The notes under the pieces were generated by a model that ran no database searches, had not been told where the DNA came from, and saw only the letters and a list, made by a program, of their open reading frames with translations. DNA of 64,000 bases, taken from positions 4,464,001 through 4,528,000 of the forward strand of contig OZ220736.1 of NCBI GenBank assembly GCA_965116825.1. The letters run 5' to 3'. Below are positions 41,844 to 50,603 of the stretch, piece by piece (the first letter of the stretch is position 1; each line of letters starts with the position of its first letter). Both the position numbers and the translations under genes were made by a program. This DNA comes from WTFV01 sp965116825 (GTDB taxonomy: Bacteria > Acidobacteriota > Vicinamibacteria > Vicinamibacterales > UBA8438).

Positions 41844-44774
41844 ATGACACGCATGCCGGAGCCGACCCGCCAGCCATCCGAGAGCCAGATCGTCATTCGG
41901 GGCGCCCGGACCCACAACCTCAAGAACATCGACCTGACGCTCCCGCAGGAGCGCCTGATCATCGTTACCGGCGTGAGCGGCTCTGGAAAATCGTCGCTGG
42001 CCTTCGACACGGTGTACGCGGAGGGGCAGCGGCGCTACGTCGAGTCGCTGTCCGCCTACGCCCGGCAGTTCCTCGAGCGGATGGAGAAGCCGGACGTCGA
42101 CCGCATCGACGGCATCTGCCCCGCCATCGCCATCCGCCAGAAGAACAGCGTCCGGAATCCGCGCTCGACGGTCGGTACCACGACCGAGATCTACGACTAC
42201 CTGCGGCTGCTGTTCGCCCGGGTCGGCCGGACGATCTGCCGCGGCTGCGGCGTGGCGGTGACGCGCGAGACGCCGGAGGCGGTGGCCGGCCGGCTGGCCG
42301 GTCTCGCCGCGGGGACGCGGCTGCTGGTCGGCTTCGTGTCGGCGGTGGCGGACGCGGCGGGAATGGGAGCAGAGGGCAACGGCGCGTCCGCTTCTGCCGG
42401 ACGCGCGGAGCCGGTCGCGGCGGCCCGTCGTCCGGACGGGGTCGGGGAGACGGGTGGTCCGGACGTGGTCGCGGCGGCGCTCGACGGCCTCCGTCGCAAG
42501 GGATTCGGACGGCTCCACGTGGACGGCCGCGCCGTCTCCTTCGATGATCTGGACCCGGCCGCGCTCGCCGGGCGGGACGAGTTGCAGGTCGTGGTCGACC
42601 GCATCCGGACCGCTGCGGAGGCGCTGCCCCGGCTGACCGAGGCGATCGAGACCGCGTACCAGGAAGGGGGCGGCAACGCGTTCGCGGTGGAGGTCGGCGG
42701 CGCAACGCCCGTGCGCCACGAGTTCAGCGAGCGCTTCGAGTGCCGTCCGTGCGGAATCGCCTTCGAGACGCCCCAGCCGACGCTGTTCTCGTTCAACAGC
42801 CCGTTCGGGGCCTGCCCCACCTGCCACGGCTTCGGGAACGTGATCGAGCTCGACATGCACCTGGTCGTGCCGGACGAGACGAAGTCGATCGCGCAGGGCG
42901 CCATCGAACCGTGGAGCAAGCCGCACTATCGCTCGCATCTCGCCGACCTGAAACGGGCCGCCCGCCGTCACGATATCCGGACCACCGTGCCGTGGTCGGA
43001 GCTGTCGGACGCGGAGCGGCGCTTCGTGGTGCAGGGGGACGGGGCCGGCTACGGGGGCATCCGGGGGTTCTTTGCGGCCCTGGAGCGGAAGAAGTACAAG
43101 GTGCACGTGCGGGTGTTCCTGAGCCGCTACCGCGGCTACCGCGCCTGCGCGGAGTGCAGCGGCACGCGCTTGCGGCGCGAAGCGCGCGACGTGCACGTCC
43201 ATGGCCGGACGATCGATGAGATCGCGGGATTCACGGTGGGAGCGGCGCGCCGGTTCTTCGAGGATCTTCCGCTGTCGCCGAAGGAGACGACCATCGCGGA
43301 GCGGGTGATTCGGGAGATCCGGCGGCGGGTCGGATTCCTGAGCGGGGTCGGGCTCGACTACCTGACTCTCGACCGGCTGTCCTCGACGCTCTCCGGGGGC
43401 GAAGCGCAGCGCATCAACCTGGCGACGTCGCTCGGATCGTCCCTCGTAGGCACGCTGTACGTGCTCGACGAGCCGTCCATCGGGCTGCATCCCCGCGACA
43501 ACGAGCGGCTGATTCGGATTCTGGGGCAGCTCCGCGACCAGGGCAACACGGTGCTGGTGGTCGAGCACGACGCGGACATGATCCGCGCCAGCGACTACGT
43601 GGTCGACCTCGGTCTGGGCGCCGGCACGCGCGGCGGACGCGTGGTCTACGCGGGCGACCTCGACGGCCTGTCGCGCGAGACGACGTCGCTGACCGCGAAG
43701 TACCTGCGCGGGGATCTGGCGATCCCGATGCCGGCGGCGCGGCGCAAGCGGCTGCCGAACAGCCAGGCCCTGCGGGTGCGCGGCGCGTCCGAGCACAACC
43801 TGAAGGGCATAGACGTCGAGATCCCGCTGAACATGCTGACCTGCGTGACCGGCGTCAGCGGCTCGGGCAAGTCCACGCTGGTGCACGACGTGATGTACGC
43901 CGCGGTCAAGCGCGCGAAGGGGGCCTGGGACAAGCGCGTCGGCTCCCACGAGGCCATCGATGGGGTGGAGCTGCTGAACGACATCGTGCTCGTGGACCAG
44001 ACCCCGATCGGGCGCACCCCGCGCTCGAATCCGGTCACCTATCTCAAGGCGTTCGATCCGATCCGGGAGCTGTTCGCGGGAACGCGGGACGCGCGGGCGC
44101 GCGGGTTCTCCCCGAGCCACTTCTCCTTCAACGTGCCGGGCGGGCGTTGCGACGCGTGCGAAGGGGAGGGCGAGGTCCGCGTGGAGATGCAGTTCCTGGC
44201 CGACGTGTTCATGCCGTGCGAGCAGTGCGACGGCAAGCGATTCAAGCCGCGGGTGCTGGAGGTGACCTGGCGCGGTCTGCGGGTGGACGAGGTGCTGGAC
44301 CTGACGGCGCGCGAGGCGCTGCAGTTCTTCGATTCGTCGCCGAAGGTGATCCGCAAGCTGCGGGTGCTCGACGAGATAGGCCTCGGCTATCTCCGGCTCG
44401 GCCAGCCGGCCACCACGCTTTCGGGGGGCGAGGCGCAGCGCATCAAGATCGCGGCGCACCTGGCGACGCGGCACAGCGAGCGGTCGCTGTACATCTTCGA
44501 CGAGCCGACCACCGGCCTGCACTTCGACGACATCGCCAAGCTGCTGGCCGCGTTCGGCAGGCTGGTGGAGGCGGGACACACGCTGCTCGTCATCGAGCAC
44601 AATCTCGATGTCGTCAAGACCGCGGACTGGATCATCGACCTGGGGCCCGAAGGCGGCGAGGCGGGGGGCGAGGTGGTGGTGGCCGGACCGCCGGAGCGGG
44701 TGGCGGAACACGCCGGGTCGCACACCGGGCGCTACCTGCGCGAGGTGCTGGCCGGCATGCGCGCCCCCGCTTGA
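41844..44774 (+). CDS. uvrA: UvrABC excinuclease subunit A
   Basis: 976 residues from ATG 41844 (41853 is an alternative; a GTG at 41787 would add 19 unlikely residues). Two ABC modules are complete: Walker A GVSGSGKSS near residue 45 and GVSGSGKST near 665; signature motifs LSGGEAQRI in both; Walker B segments with VLDEPSIGLHPRD and IFDEPTTGLHFDD. Zinc modules are CRGC/CRPC-CPTCHGFG and CDACEGEG-CEQCDGKRF. It recognises DNA damage together with UvrB, which is not in this window; uvrC is 2.7 kb downstream. A Gly/Ala-rich insert near 180-215 is unusual. Confidence 0.96.
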   Translation: MTRMPEPTRQPSESQIVIRGARTHNLKNIDLTLPQERLIIVTGVSGSGKSSLAFDTVYAEGQRRYVESLSAYARQFLERMEKPDVDRIDGICPAIAIRQKNSVRNPRSTVGTTTEIYDYLRLLFARVGRTICRGCGVAVTRETPEAVAGRLAGLAAGTRLLVGFVSAVADAAGMGAEGNGASASAGRAEPVAAARRPDGVGETGGPDVVAAALDGLRRKGFGRLHVDGRAVSFDDLDPAALAGRDELQVVVDRIRTAAEALPRLTEAIETAYQEGGGNAFAVEVGGATPVRHEFSERFECRPCGIAFETPQPTLFSFNSPFGACPTCHGFGNVIELDMHLVVPDETKSIAQGAIEPWSKPHYRSHLADLKRAARRHDIRTTVPWSELSDAERRFVVQGDGAGYGGIRGFFAALERKKYKVHVRVFLSRYRGYRACAECSGTRLRREARDVHVHGRTIDEIAGFTVGAARRFFEDLPLSPKETTIAERVIREIRRRVGFLSGVGLDYLTLDRLSSTLSGGEAQRINLATSLGSSLVGTLYVLDEPSIGLHPRDNERLIRILGQLRDQGNTVLVVEHDADMIRASDYVVDLGLGAGTRGGRVVYAGDLDGLSRETTSLTAKYLRGDLAIPMPAARRKRLPNSQALRVRGASEHNLKGIDVEIPLNMLTCVTGVSGSGKSTLVHDVMYAAVKRAKGAWDKRVGSHEAIDGVELLNDIVLVDQTPIGRTPRSNPVTYLKAFDPIRELFAGTRDARARGFSPSHFSFNVPGGRCDACEGEGEVRVEMQFLADVFMPCEQCDGKRFKPRVLEVTWRGLRVDEVLDLTAREALQFFDSSPKVIRKLRVLDEIGLGYLRLGQPATTLSGGEAQRIKIAAHLATRHSERSLYIFDEPTTGLHFDDIAKLLAAFGRLVEAGHTLLVIEHNLDVVKTADWIIDLGPEGGEAGGEVVVAGPPERVAEHAGSHTGRYLREVLAGMRAPA

Positions 44775-44785
44775 CCGGACGACCC

Positions 44786-45403
44786 GTGGGCGCCGCGGAT
44801 CGCCTGCCGCGTTCGTTCTACCGGGCGCCGCCGCTCGAGGTGGCCCGCGCCCTGCTCGGCAAGGTGGTGGTGCACGTCGGCCGTGCCGGCAGCGTCACAG
44901 CCGGGGCCATCGTCGAGGTCGAGGCGTACGGTGGAGAGGACGATCCGGCGTGTCACGCCGCGGCCGGCCTGACGGCGCGCAACGCGCCGCTCTACGGACC
45001 GCCCGGCTACGCCTATGTCTATCTCAACTACGGCATCCACTACCTGCTCAACGCGGTGACCGGGCCGGCGGGGTTCCCGGCCGCCGTGCTCATTCGCGCG
45101 CTCAGCCCCCTGGACGGCCTCGCTGCGATGCGCCGCCGGCGGCGGCCGGCGCGGCCGGGTGCGGAGCCGCCGGTCGACGAGGCGCTCTGCCGCGGGCCCG
45201 GCAATCTCACCAGGGCGCTCGGCGTCACGCGGCGCCAGAACCGGCTCGACCTGTGCGGGACGCGCCTGTTCATCGAGGATCGCGGCCTGCGGTTCGGAGC
45301 GGTTCGCTGGGGGCCGCGCGTCGGGATCTCGGTCGGGACCGGGCGGCCGTGGCGTGGTTGTCTGGCCGATTGTCCGGCGGTCTCGCGGGGCGGGCTGCCG
45401 TGA
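44786..45403 (+). CDS. 3-methyladenine DNA glycosylase (AAG/MPG family)
   Basis: 205 residues from GTG 44786. A TTG at 44771 overlapping the uvrA stop would add five residues and is an alternative. The family motifs are clear: LPRSFYRAPPLEVARALLG, the catalytic glutamate E46 in VEVEAYGGEDDPACHA, the substrate-pocket NYGIHYLLN and the GPGNLTRALG loop. It excises alkylated purines in base excision repair. It directly follows uvrA and is probably cotranscribed, making a small DNA repair operon. Confidence 0.9.
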   Translation: MGAADRLPRSFYRAPPLEVARALLGKVVVHVGRAGSVTAGAIVEVEAYGGEDDPACHAAAGLTARNAPLYGPPGYAYVYLNYGIHYLLNAVTGPAGFPAAVLIRALSPLDGLAAMRRRRRPARPGAEPPVDEALCRGPGNLTRALGVTRRQNRLDLCGTRLFIEDRGLRFGAVRWGPRVGISVGTGRPWRGCLADCPAVSRGGLP

Positions 45404-45418
45404 GCGCCGGTCGGTGTC

Positions 45419-45448
45419 TTGGACCTCGCCGGACCGCTGTAGTAATAT
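45419..45448 (+). promoter_or_regulatory. efp promoter
   Basis: TTGGAC (45419-45424), 18-bp spacer, TAATAT (45443-45448). The start codon at 45461 lies only about 6 nt after the expected transcription start, so the efp message may be nearly leaderless; no ribosome site is seen. Confidence 0.55.
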
Positions 45449-45460
45449 CTCCGGCCGCAT

Positions 45461-46024
45461 ATGGAGTCCATTCAAGCCACCCGAATCCGCAAGGGCATGT
45501 TGATCAAGATGAACGCGACGCTGTACCGCGTTCTCGAGTTCAACCACGTCACGCCCGGCAAGGGGCGCGCGTTCGTGCAGACGCGGATGCGCAACGTCCG
45601 TGCCGGCACCTTGACCGATCACAAGTTCGCTTCCGGCGATTCCGTCGAACGCGCGATGCTCGACACGCGCAGGATGCAGTACCTCTACGCCGACGGCGGC
45701 GGGTATCACTTCATGGATACCGAGACCTACGAGCAGGTGCACCTGACCGGGGAGACGCTCGGCGACGCGGTCAGCTACCTGCTGCCGGACGCGACCATCA
45801 CGGTCGAGTTCTTCGAGGATGCGCCGGTCGGGATCGAGCTGCCGCTCACGGTCGACCTGGCGGTGGAGGAGACGGCCCCCGCGATCAAGGGCGCCACGGC
45901 GAGCGCGCAGCTCAAGCCGGCGCGACTCGAGACCGGCCTGGTGGTGCAGGTCCCGCCCTTCGTCAGCAACGGCGACAAGGTCCGCGTGAACACGGATACC
46001 GGCGAGTATCTCTCGCGGGCCTGA
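45461..46024 (+). CDS. efp: Elongation factor P
   Basis: 187 residues, the standard length. Three EF-P domains: an N-terminal KOW-like domain with the tip lysine K34 in TPGKGRAF, the middle OB domain (DSVERAMLDTRRMQYLY) and the C-terminal OB domain (KPARLETGLVVQVPPFV...GDKVRVNTDTGEYLSRA). It relieves ribosome stalling at polyproline stretches. K34 is the site modified by EpmA/EpmB in E. coli; neither gene lies here. The leader is very short. The downstream membrane protein gene begins 12 nt later. Confidence 0.95.
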   Translation: MESIQATRIRKGMLIKMNATLYRVLEFNHVTPGKGRAFVQTRMRNVRAGTLTDHKFASGDSVERAMLDTRRMQYLYADGGGYHFMDTETYEQVHLTGETLGDAVSYLLPDATITVEFFEDAPVGIELPLTVDLAVEETAPAIKGATASAQLKPARLETGLVVQVPPFVSNGDKVRVNTDTGEYLSRA

Positions 46025-46036
46025 GCGGAGGGAGAC

Positions 46037-46597
46037 ATCGACGTTCCCCGAGCGGTCGGCGTCGCGCTGTTCGCCCTCGGCGTCGGCTTTCTCGCCGCCA
46101 ACCTGCGCATTCTCGGACAGTTCGTCCTCTATCGCCGCCTGCGCGCATCGGCTCTGGTGACGTGGCCGAGCGAGAAACCGCCCTTGTACGGCTGGTTGCT
46201 GGCTCTCGGCGTCGTCGCCGGCGTGCTCGTCTTCGTCAAGCTGGTGGTGCAGCAGCAGCCTCCGCAGCGGGCGTTCGGCGAGGGCATGATGCTGCTCTAC
46301 TACGCCTACGCGGTGCCGCTGCGGGTACGCATCGGGCGCGGGCTGTACGCCGGCGGCATCTGGTCGGACAGCGGTTACGTGCCGTACTCCAAGATCGGCG
46401 GCCTGAGCTGGCGCGAGGGAGCCACGATCACGCTGGTGATCATCTACCGGCTGCGCAGCCTCGCCCGGCGGCTCACCGTGCCGCAGGCCCACTACGGCGA
46501 GGTGCGCCGGTTGCTGCGCGACAAGATTGCCGCTCACGACATCCACTTCACCGGCAAGACGCTCGATCTGGGGGCCGACCAGCGCGACGTGGTTTGA
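46037..46597 (+). CDS. Membrane protein with C-terminal DUF5673-like domain
   Basis: 186 residues. The frame upstream of the first standard codon (GTG 46157) clearly encodes a membrane helix (VALFALGVGFLAANLRILG), so the true start is earlier. The only position with a ribosome site is ATC 46037 (GGAGGGAG ends 2 nt before it). Either AUC is used as start or an ATG was lost by mutation or sequencing error. A second helix follows (GWLLALGVVAGVLVFVKLVV). The C-terminal part (YVPYSKIGGLSWREGATI) is PH-like as in DUF5673 proteins. Function unknown. It follows efp in the same operon. Confidence 0.6.
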   Translation: MDVPRAVGVALFALGVGFLAANLRILGQFVLYRRLRASALVTWPSEKPPLYGWLLALGVVAGVLVFVKLVVQQQPPQRAFGEGMMLLYYAYAVPLRVRIGRGLYAGGIWSDSGYVPYSKIGGLSWREGATITLVIIYRLRSLARRLTVPQAHYGEVRRLLRDKIAAHDIHFTGKTLDLGADQRDVV

Positions 46598-46604
46598 GCG
46601 CGCG

Positions 46605-46808
46605 CTATCGCAGCAGGCCGGCGAGGATGCCAATCAGGCCCGGTCCGTCCGCCACCGGGTCGCGCAGCCATGCCGGCGGCGTGAGCCAGATGAACGCCAG
46701 GATGGCGATGACCATCAGGTCGTACTGCCACGTCGCGCGCTCGAAGGTCCAGTAGAGCGCGTGCCAGATCATCCGGAGCGGCAGGGTCATCACCCGCGAC
46801 ACGCTCAT
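46605..46808 (-). CDS. Small single-pass membrane protein
   Basis: 67 residues from ATG 46808, overlapping the stop of the upstream CDP-alcohol phosphatidyltransferase gene (ATGA), so it is translationally coupled. A basic N-terminus (RVMTLPLRMIWHALYWTFERA) is followed by one helix, LMVIAILAFIWLTPPAWL, and a short Gly-rich tail. Not recognised; the tight coupling suggests a helper of the phospholipid enzyme. Confidence 0.6.
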   Translation of the reverse strand: MSVSRVMTLPLRMIWHALYWTFERATWQYDLMVIAILAFIWLTPPAWLRDPVADGPGLIGILAGLLR

Positions 46809-47407
46809 GCCGGCAGCTCCCGGTCGTCCGAGCGCACCGCGCGCCACGTGAAGTAGATGCGGTCGAGCACGGTCAGCACCGACAGCACGAAGATGACCCA
46901 CAGGACCGCGGCCATGCGGTTGGTGAACGCGCCGATCATGAACAGCACGATCCGCTCCGGCCGCTCCATGAAGCCGACCTTGCAGAGGGGGATGATCGAC
47001 TCGGCCCGTGCCCGCGTGTAGCTGGTCATCACCGAGAAGGTGAGCGTGAGGGCTGCGATCAGCACGTAGTCCGGCCGGCCGAGCGTGGCGTAGAGGTAGA
47101 TGAGGCCGGTCAGGATGAACAGGTCCGAGAAGCGGTCCATGACCGAGTCCCAGAAGCCGCCGAAGCGGGAGCTCAGCTTCAGCTCGTCGGCCACCTTGCC
47201 GTCGATGAAGTCGAAGATGTTCGCCACCAGCATGATCCAGCCCGCGAGGCCGAACCGTCCGGTGGCCAGCGCCCAGCCGGCCGCCCCGTTGATGATGACG
47301 CCGGTCAGCGTCAGCACGTTCGGGTGGATCCGAAGCGCGACGCACAACGTGATGATGGCGCGGAGCGGGAACAGGCAGGCGCGCCCAATGGCGCCGGTGA
47401 ACGTCAT
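46805..47407 (-). CDS. CDP-alcohol phosphatidyltransferase family membrane enzyme
   Basis: 200 residues with about six membrane helices. The family motif D-x2-D-G-x2-A-R-x8-G-x3-D-x3-D appears as D66, D69, G70, A73, G83, D87 and D91, but the Arg after A73 is replaced by D74 (KVADELK). The four metal-binding Asp are kept. Such enzymes join a CDP-linked lipid with an alcohol such as glycerol phosphate or inositol phosphate to form phospholipids in the inner membrane. The exact alcohol cannot be told. It is divergent from uvrC with only 47 bp between. Confidence 0.8.
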   Translation of the reverse strand: MTFTGAIGRACLFPLRAIITLCVALRIHPNVLTLTGVIINGAAGWALATGRFGLAGWIMLVANIFDFIDGKVADELKLSSRFGGFWDSVMDRFSDLFILTGLIYLYATLGRPDYVLIAALTLTFSVMTSYTRARAESIIPLCKVGFMERPERIVLFMIGAFTNRMAAVLWVIFVLSVLTVLDRIYFTWRAVRSDDRELPA

Positions 47408-47454
47408 CGATGCTCGTCAGGTGATCGGTTCGATCCCTATTATTCTAAGGTCGG

Positions 47455-49359
47455 ATGGCGATTCGGGATCTGCGGGACGCGATCGCCCGGCTGCCGGAGC
47501 AGCCAGGAGTCTACCTGTACTTCAACGGTAGTGGGGAGACGATCTACGTGGGTCGCGCGCGCGCGTTGCGCGACCGGGTTCGCAGCTACCTGGGCGCCTA
47601 CGGCAGCAGCCCGAAGACCGACGCGCTGCTCGACGAAGCGGTCCGGTTGGAAGTGATCGTCACCGATTCGCTGGTCGAGGCGCTGGCCCTCGAGAACAAC
47701 CTGATCAAGGCCCGGTCGCCACGCTACAACATTCTCCTGCGGGACGACAAGAACTACCCCTATCTGCAGCTCACCACCGCCGAGGCGTTTCCGCGCGTCC
47801 TCGTGGCGCGGCAGGTGGCGCGCGACGGCAACGTCTACGCCGGTCCGTTCATGCCGGCGGCCTTCGCTCGCAAGACGATGTCGCTGACCCACCGGCTGTT
47901 CGGGATACGTTCCTGCAACGAGGTAATCACCGGGCAGCGGGACCGGCCGTGCCTGGAGTACGACATCAAGCGCTGCGTCGCTCCCTGCGTGTCGGAGGTC
48001 TGCAGCCCGGAGCAGTACGCCGAGTCGGTCGAGCAGACCCGACTCTTCCTGGAGGGGCGTACGGAGGAGGTCGTCCGCAGCCTGCGGCGGCAGATGCGGG
48101 AAGCGTCGGACGAGGAGCGCTACGAGCGCGCCGCGCAGTGCCGGGATGCGATGCGCACCGTCGAGACGTTGCGCGACCGGCAGCAGAAGATGGCCACGAG
48201 CCGGCTCGGCGACCGGGACGCGTTCGGCGTGAAGCTGGGTCCGGACGGCGGGGTGATCCAGGTCTTCCAGATGCGCCGCGGCCGGGTCGTGGAGCGGGTC
48301 GAGCTGGTGGCCGACGACGTGCAGGCGGCGACCGAGAGCGAGCGCGATCTGGTGCAGGCGGGGGTGCAGCAGTTCTACGCGGCGCACGACGTGCCCCCCG
48401 AGGTGCACGTGCCGGTCGAGGTGGAGGAGCGCGAGGAGGTGGAGCGCTGGCTCTCCCTGCGCGCGGGGCGCCGCGTGAAGCTGCACGTGCCGAAGCGCGG
48501 CGATACCCGCGGCCTGCTGGACCTGGCGACGCGCAACGCCGGGCTGGCCTACGACTCGCGCTACAGCGAGGACGCCCGGGTCCACGCCGGGGCGCTCGAG
48601 GAGCTGCAGCGGGTGCTCGATCTGCCCGCGGCGCCGCGCCGGGTCGAGTGCTTCGACATCTCGACGGTGCAGGGACGCGAGACCGTCGGCTCGCTGGTCG
48701 TTTGCGAGGACGGGCGGATGCAGCGCGGCGAATACCGCAAGTTCCGGGTGCAGGGACTGGGCACGGCCCGCGGGCGGGGCCGGCGGAAGGCCGCGGCCGG
48801 CTCGCGGGCCGCGGGCGCCGCCGCGCGGGAGCGGAAGTCCGGCGTCAAGCCCGACGACTTCGCGGCGATGGAGGAGGTCGTGCTGCGGCGCTACCGCCGT
48901 TTGCTGGAGGAGGGCGGACCGTTTCCGGATCTGGTGGTCGTCGACGGCGGCAAGGGCCAGTTGACGTCGGCGTATCGCGCCTTCGAGACGCTCGGTCTCG
49001 GCAACCTGGTCGCGGTGGGCATCGCCAAGCGCGACGAGGAGCTGTTCACGCGCGGCGTGTCGGAGCCGATTCGCCTGCCGAAGACCAGCCCCGCCCTGCA
49101 CCTGGTCCAGCGCGCGCGCGACGAGGCGCACCGGTTCGCGGTGACGTACCATCGCCGGGCGCGCCGGATGCGCGACTTCGAGTCGGAGCTCGACCTCATA
49201 CCGGGCATAGGCGCGCGCCGGCGCCGGGCGTTGCTCGAACGGTTCGGGAGCCTCGCCAACGTGCGCCGCGCGTCGCGCGAGGATCTGCTGCCGGTGATCG
49301 GCGCAAGGCTCGCCGACGCCGTCCTCGCGCATTTCGCGACGCCGCCCGTCAAGACTTGA
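47455..49359 (+). CDS. uvrC: UvrABC excinuclease subunit C
   Basis: 634 residues. N-terminal GIY-YIG nuclease (PGVYLYFN, ETIYVGRARALRDRV), UVR domain around 205-240 (EERYERAAQCRDAM), RNase H-like UvrC domain with CFDIST and VVVDGGKGQL, and C-terminal HhH (LIPGIGARRRRALLERFGS). It makes the two incisions around a lesion. An Arg/Ala-rich insert at about residues 440-466 (ARGRGRRKAAAGSRAAG) interrupts the RNase H part and is not usual. A TATTAT box ends 11 nt before the ATG, implying a very short leader. Confidence 0.95.
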   Translation: MAIRDLRDAIARLPEQPGVYLYFNGSGETIYVGRARALRDRVRSYLGAYGSSPKTDALLDEAVRLEVIVTDSLVEALALENNLIKARSPRYNILLRDDKNYPYLQLTTAEAFPRVLVARQVARDGNVYAGPFMPAAFARKTMSLTHRLFGIRSCNEVITGQRDRPCLEYDIKRCVAPCVSEVCSPEQYAESVEQTRLFLEGRTEEVVRSLRRQMREASDEERYERAAQCRDAMRTVETLRDRQQKMATSRLGDRDAFGVKLGPDGGVIQVFQMRRGRVVERVELVADDVQAATESERDLVQAGVQQFYAAHDVPPEVHVPVEVEEREEVERWLSLRAGRRVKLHVPKRGDTRGLLDLATRNAGLAYDSRYSEDARVHAGALEELQRVLDLPAAPRRVECFDISTVQGRETVGSLVVCEDGRMQRGEYRKFRVQGLGTARGRGRRKAAAGSRAAGAAARERKSGVKPDDFAAMEEVVLRRYRRLLEEGGPFPDLVVVDGGKGQLTSAYRAFETLGLGNLVAVGIAKRDEELFTRGVSEPIRLPKTSPALHLVQRARDEAHRFAVTYHRRARRMRDFESELDLIPGIGARRRRALLERFGSLANVRRASREDLLPVIGARLADAVLAHFATPPVKT

Positions 49360-49362
49360 ATC

Positions 49363-49418
49363 CCGGGAGCGCGGACGGCGACTCCCGGCCCGTCGCGCCG
49401 CCTCGAATCGAGGCGCCG
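49363..49418 (+). terminator. Two tandem hairpins after uvrC
   Basis: Stem 1: CCGGGAG (49363-49369) with CTCCCGG (49382-49388). Stem 2: a 9-bp arm (49396-49404) with 49410-49418, one mismatch. They sit just behind the uvrC stop and before the trpS promoter. No T-run. Confidence 0.45.
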
Positions 49419-49424
49419 CGCGGC

Positions 49425-49453
49425 TTGCCCGACCGCCGGCCCTGCCGTATGCT
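49425..49453 (+). promoter_or_regulatory. trpS operon promoter
   Basis: TTGCCC (49425-49430), 17-bp spacer, TATGCT (49448-49453). The leader to the ATG at 49571 is about 110 nt. No T-box, attenuator or tryptophan-rich leader peptide was seen in it. Confidence 0.55.
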
Positions 49454-49570
49454 GATAGCCGGTGCTCGATACCGGCCGCACGGCCGTCTGTTTCCTTCCG
49501 GCTCCCGTTCTCTCCCCGGCGTTCGGCAGCCGGCGCGTTCCCGGTCCGCGTTCCGCGATCCATTCCGCAG

Positions 49571-50587
49571 ATGGCCGATAGAGCGAAGCCGCGCGTCGTC
49601 TCCGGAATGCGTCCCACGGGCGGACTGCACCTGGGGCATCTGGCCGGCGCCCTCGGCAAGTGGGCGGATCTGCAGGCCGACTACGACTGCATGTACTTCG
49701 TCGCCGACTGGCACGCCCTGACCAGCGAGTTCGCCGATACGTCGGGGCTGACCGGGTATGCGTACGACAATGTCGCCGACTGGATCGCGGCCGGCGTCGA
49801 CCCGGAGAAGAGCACGCTGTTCGTGCAGTCGCTCGTGCCGGAGCACGCCGAGTTGTATCTGCTGCTGCAGATGGTGGTGCCGATTCCGTGGCTCGAGCGC
49901 GTGCCGACCTACAAGGAGCAGATCGACCAGTTGTCGGAGCGCGACCTCTCTTCGATCGGGTTCCTCGGCTACCCGCTGTTGCAGGGCGCGGACGTCATCA
50001 TCTACGACGCGCGTTACGTGCCGGTGGGGGACGACCAGGTGCCGCACCTCGAGCTGACGCGCGAGGTGGTGCGGCGGTTTCACCAGTTCTTCGGCGAGGT
50101 CTTCGTCGAGCCGCAGCCCCTGCTGACGCACTTTCCGCGTCTGCCGGGCCTCGACAACCGCAAGATGTCGAAGAGCTACGCGAACACCATCGACATGGCG
50201 GACGACGCGAAAACGGTGCGCAAGAAGGTGATGCGCATGTTCACGGATCCGAAGCGCGTCCGCGCCGACATACCCGGCACGGTCGAGGGCAACCCGGTGT
50301 TCATCTACCACGACGCCTTCAACCCCGACACTGCGCAGGTCGACGACTTCAAGGCGCGCTACCGGGCGGGTACGGTCGGCGACGTCGAAGTGAAGGTGGC
50401 GCTGGCCGACGCGATCAACGCGCGTCTGGATCCGTTGCGGGAGCGGCGGGCCGAGGTTCTGGCCCGCCCCGGCCGGATTCGTGAGATCCTCCACGATGGC
50501 TCGGCGCGGGCCCGCACGACGGCGCGGGAGACGATGGAGCGGGTGCGCGACACGGTGGGGCTGACATACCGCGCGGGGCAGGGATGA
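49571..50587 (+). CDS. trpS: Tryptophan-tRNA ligase
   Basis: 338 residues, a class I aminoacyl-tRNA synthetase. HIGH-type motif HLGH at 20-23 (GGLHLGHLAGALG) and KMSKS at 198-202. Blocks GYPLLQGADVIIYDA and VPVGDDQVPHLELTRE are typical of bacterial TrpRS. It charges tRNA-Trp. It heads the operon trpS-scpA-scpB-rluB-cmk, a common neighbourhood in Acidobacteria and Deltaproteobacteria. Complete and of normal length. Confidence 0.95.
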   Translation: MADRAKPRVVSGMRPTGGLHLGHLAGALGKWADLQADYDCMYFVADWHALTSEFADTSGLTGYAYDNVADWIAAGVDPEKSTLFVQSLVPEHAELYLLLQMVVPIPWLERVPTYKEQIDQLSERDLSSIGFLGYPLLQGADVIIYDARYVPVGDDQVPHLELTREVVRRFHQFFGEVFVEPQPLLTHFPRLPGLDNRKMSKSYANTIDMADDAKTVRKKVMRMFTDPKRVRADIPGTVEGNPVFIYHDAFNPDTAQVDDFKARYRAGTVGDVEVKVALADAINARLDPLRERRAEVLARPGRIREILHDGSARARTTARETMERVRDTVGLTYRAGQG

Positions 50588-50603
50588 GGGAGCGGGGACC
50601 CAC

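Noticed and set aside
41748..44723. 991-codon open frame antisense to uvrA
   Set aside because: uvrA is certain; the antisense frame has no domain and low-complexity composition.
49454..49570. Possible T-box or attenuator in the trpS leader
   Set aside because: No specifier stem, T-box core or Trp-rich leader peptide could be found.
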